Translations under genes and position numbers: made by a program | Notes under the pieces: model-generated | Seen by the model: the letters and a program-made list of their open reading frames with translations, nothing else | Database searches by the model: none | Told to the model about the DNA's origin: nothing | Part shown: positions 62,280-64,000 of the stretch, in pieces | Position numbering within the stretch: position 1 is the stretch's first letter | Layout: each line of letters starts with the position of its first letter | NCBI RefSeq assembly: GCF_907177275.1 | Contig: NZ_CAJSLV010000092.1 | Location: forward strand, 209,730-273,729 | Length of the DNA: 64,000 nucleotides | Source: Actinacidiphila cocklensis | Lineage (GTDB): Bacteria > Actinomycetota > Actinomycetes > Streptomycetales > Streptomycetaceae | Direction of reading: 5' to 3'

Positions 62280-63430
62280 GCGCGGAACTGCTCGACGCCG
62301 TTCGCCTCAGGCTCGCCGAACACGGCGGCGAGGCGACGCCCGCCCGGGTCGCGGCCGCGCTGCGCGCCCAGGGCCGGCTGCTCGGGGACACCGAAGTGCT
62401 CGGCGTGGTCGGCGCGCTCCGATCCGAACTGGTCGGCGCCGGGCCGCTGGAGCCGCTGCTGGCCGACCCGCAGGTCACCGACATCCTGGTCAACGGACCC
62501 GACGAGGTGTGGATCGACCGCGGCCGGGGCCTGGAGCGCGGCACCGTCCGCTTCGCCGACACCGCGGCTGTCCGCAGGCTCGCCCAGCGACTGGCCACCA
62601 GCGCCGGCCGCCGGCTCGACGACGCCCGCCCCTGGGTCGACGCCCGGCTGCCCGACGGCACCCGGCTGCACGCGGTGCTCCCGCCGGTCGTGGTCGGTTC
62701 GCCCTGCCTGTCGCTCCGGGTGGTGCGCTCCCGCGCTTTCACACTCGGCGAACTGGTCACCGCAGGCACCCTGGACGCCGGGACCGCCGCGCTCCTGCGG
62801 TCCGTGCTGGACGCGCGGTTGTCCTTCATGATCAGCGGTGGCACCGGCACCGGCAAGACGACCCTGCTGAGCTGCCTGCTCGGCCTCGCCGACCCGGCCG
62901 CGCGCATCGTCCTCGCCGAGGACTCCGCGGAGCTGCGGCCCGACCACCCGCATGTCGTCCGGCTGGAGACCCGGCCGGCCAACCAGGAGGGCGCGGGGGA
63001 GGTCACCCTGCGGGACCTCGTCCGGCAGGCGCTGCGGATGCGGCCCGACCGGCTGGTGGTCGGCGAGGTGCGCGGCGCCGAGGTCACCGACCTGCTCAGC
63101 GCCCTGAACACCGGTCACGAAGGCGGCTGCGGGACCGTCCACGCCAACGCGGCGGCGGACGTCCCGGCCCGGCTGGAGGCCCTCGGTTCGACCGCGGGTC
63201 TCGACCGTGCCGCCCTGCACAGCCAGCTGGCGGCCGCGCTGTCCCTCGTCGTCCACCTGTCCCGCGACACCACGGGCCTGCGCAGGGTCGCCGAGATCCA
63301 TGTGCTGCACCGCGGCGCCGACGGCCTGGTCGCCACCGTGCCCGCACTCCTCCGCGACGCTCGCGGCCGCTACGAACGCGGCCCTGGCTGGGACCGGTTG
63401 ACCCGGCTGTGCGCCAGGGGTGCGGCATGA
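62276..63430 (+). CDS. tadA: TadA/CpaF-type secretion ATPase
   Basis: This 384-residue ATPase powers tight-adherence (Flp) pilus assembly. VTDILVNGPDEVWIDRGRGL is the N-terminal signature and RLAQRLATSAGRRLDDARPW follows. The Walker A is FMISGGTGTGKTTLLSCLLG; HVVRLETRPANQEGAGEVTL and LRMRPDRLVVGEVRGAEVTD (Walker B) and HEGGCGTVHANAAADVPARL (His box) complete it. Start ATG 62276 overlaps the ssd stop. Its own stop overlaps the next ATG, continuing a tightly packed tad operon. Confidence 0.95.
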   Translation: MSAELLDAVRLRLAEHGGEATPARVAAALRAQGRLLGDTEVLGVVGALRSELVGAGPLEPLLADPQVTDILVNGPDEVWIDRGRGLERGTVRFADTAAVRRLAQRLATSAGRRLDDARPWVDARLPDGTRLHAVLPPVVVGSPCLSLRVVRSRAFTLGELVTAGTLDAGTAALLRSVLDARLSFMISGGTGTGKTTLLSCLLGLADPAARIVLAEDSAELRPDHPHVVRLETRPANQEGAGEVTLRDLVRQALRMRPDRLVVGEVRGAEVTDLLSALNTGHEGGCGTVHANAAADVPARLEALGSTAGLDRAALHSQLAAALSLVVHLSRDTTGLRRVAEIHVLHRGADGLVATVPALLRDARGRYERGPGWDRLTRLCARGAA

Positions 63431-63582
63431 GGGCCGCCGGCCGGCCGGCGGGGTCGCTCTGCGGCCGGGCCTCCCAGCGCGACGCACCCGGGTTCGGTAT
63501 GGGGACGGTCCGCCGTCGATCGGCACTGCCCGCAACGGAGTTCGGTGAGTTCTGCGGCGCCGGGTGCGGGGGTGCGGCATGA
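63427..63582 (+). CDS. 51-codon ORF between tadA and tadB, possibly a duplication product
   Basis: ATG 63427 overlaps the tadA stop, and this frame ends at TGA 63580, overlapping the tadB ATG 63579. Both junctions carry the same bases, GGGGTGCGGCATGAGGGC. The product (MRAAGRPAGSLCGRASQRDA to CGGAA) is Gly/Ala/Arg-rich with three Cys and no recognisable fold. It may be a real coupled small protein, or spacer sequence bounded by a short direct repeat. Confidence 0.3.
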   Translation: MRAAGRPAGSLCGRASQRDAPGFGMGTVRRRSALPATEFGEFCGAGCGGAA

Positions 63583-64000
63583 GGGCGAACGATCCGGCGG
63601 CGGTGGTGTGGGCGGCCGTGCTGTGCGCGTGCGTACTGCTGTGGACAGTGGTGGAAGGCGGTGGGCCGCGGCGCCGGGCGCGACGGACGCTCGGTGGGTC
63701 GGGGGACGGCCGGAAGCGGACGGCGGCGGGAGGCTCCGGCGGTAGGCCGGGGGAGTGGCTGCGGGAGGCGGCAGCGGGGCTGCGCGGCCGCGTGGAGCGC
63801 CACATCGCGCGGTCGGACGGCGGGGGGCCGGGCCGATGGCACGGCTGGGCCGCCCTGTTGGGCCGGTGGGCTCGCGTCGAGGCGCTGTGCCTGCCGGCCG
63901 GGGCTCTGCTCGCGGCGGTGACCCGCTCCGCGCTGCCGCTGCTGGCCGGGGCCGCGGCGGTCCCGCTGGCGGGACGTGCGCTGCGGCGGCGTGCCGAGCG
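63579..64000 (+). CDS. tadB: TadB-like pilus assembly membrane protein (cut by window end)
   Basis: The first 140 codons of a membrane protein: MRANDPAAVVWAAVLCACVL begins a first membrane helix. A basic, Gly-rich loop and a second hydrophobic stretch (LCLPAGALLAAVTRSALPLL) run to the window end. Position after ssd and tadA and the helix layout fit TadB, an inner-membrane platform protein of the type II secretion F family. The conserved F-domain would lie beyond the window. GTG-rich, Arg-rich sequence with a loose reading frame is normal for this gene in Streptomyces. Confidence 0.7.
   Translation, partial: MRANDPAAVVWAAVLCACVLLWTVVEGGGPRRRARRTLGGSGDGRKRTAAGGSGGRPGEWLREAAAGLRGRVERHIARSDGGGPGRWHGWAALLGRWARVEALCLPAGALLAAVTRSALPLLAGAAAVPLAGRALRRRAE

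Overview
The window reads as a piece of the conserved core of a Streptomyces-type (high-GC actinomycete) chromosome. The support is strong GC bias at third codon positions, HspR/HAIR control of heat-shock genes, an AfsA-family protein next to a gamma-butyrolactone-type receptor, many apparent leaderless starts, a ParB parS-like site, DnaA boxes, and a gene order that matches what I recall of the arm of S. coelicolor running from dnaK towards the tad/ssd genes. Species cannot be told from the sequence.

Layout. 1-4 kb: tail of an unknown gene, DUF2000 and YIP1 proteins, and a large membrane Fe-S oxidoreductase of the EtfD type. 4-13.4 kb: a divergent LCP-like gene, then the dnaK-grpE-dnaJ-hspR operon, an F420/FMN-type oxidoreductase, clpB (its own HAIR operator) and a YbjN protein. 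13.5-18.5 kb: VWA protein, HAD phosphatase, a divergent AfsA-like/GBL-receptor pair, and argG behind a probable ARG box.

18.5-33 kb is an accessory island. It holds a broken cell-wall-sorted protein, an EACC1-caspase/Nudix-like pair, a dead serine recombinase, a NADAR-domain protein, a small SDR, unknown proteins, DUF2199 and DUF4259 pieces, a YefM/YoeB toxin-antitoxin pair, a STAND/TPR ATPase, and three copies (one intact, two broken) of one aminotransferase. The relics, lower coding bias and immunity-type domains mark it as a recombination and defence hotspot.

33-48 kb is core again: DUF2617, spermidine-synthase-like membrane protein, SRPBCC protein, aldose epimerase, pyrE, fba, DUF3151, DUF3152, the tryptophan-to-anthranilate set (kynA, kynU, alpha/beta hydrolase), crp, nth, a CoA-type Nudix hydrolase and a MarP-like protease. 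48-64 kb: epoxide-hydrolase-like protein, Holin-X protein, nhaA, acs, a SulP-carbonic anhydrase fusion, a lipoprotein deacetylase-like protein, a MinD/CooC-like ATPase, a degenerate Fic-like protein, a HAD-IB phosphatase, and the start of a tad pilus locus (ssd, tadA, tadB cut by the window end).

The most notable candidates are the EACC1 plus caspase-Nudix-like pair, the recombination history recorded by the three aminotransferase copies, the 7-bp repeat inside a broken LAXTG signal, the Fic-like protein lacking catalytic residues, and a parS-like site and DnaA boxes away from any origin.
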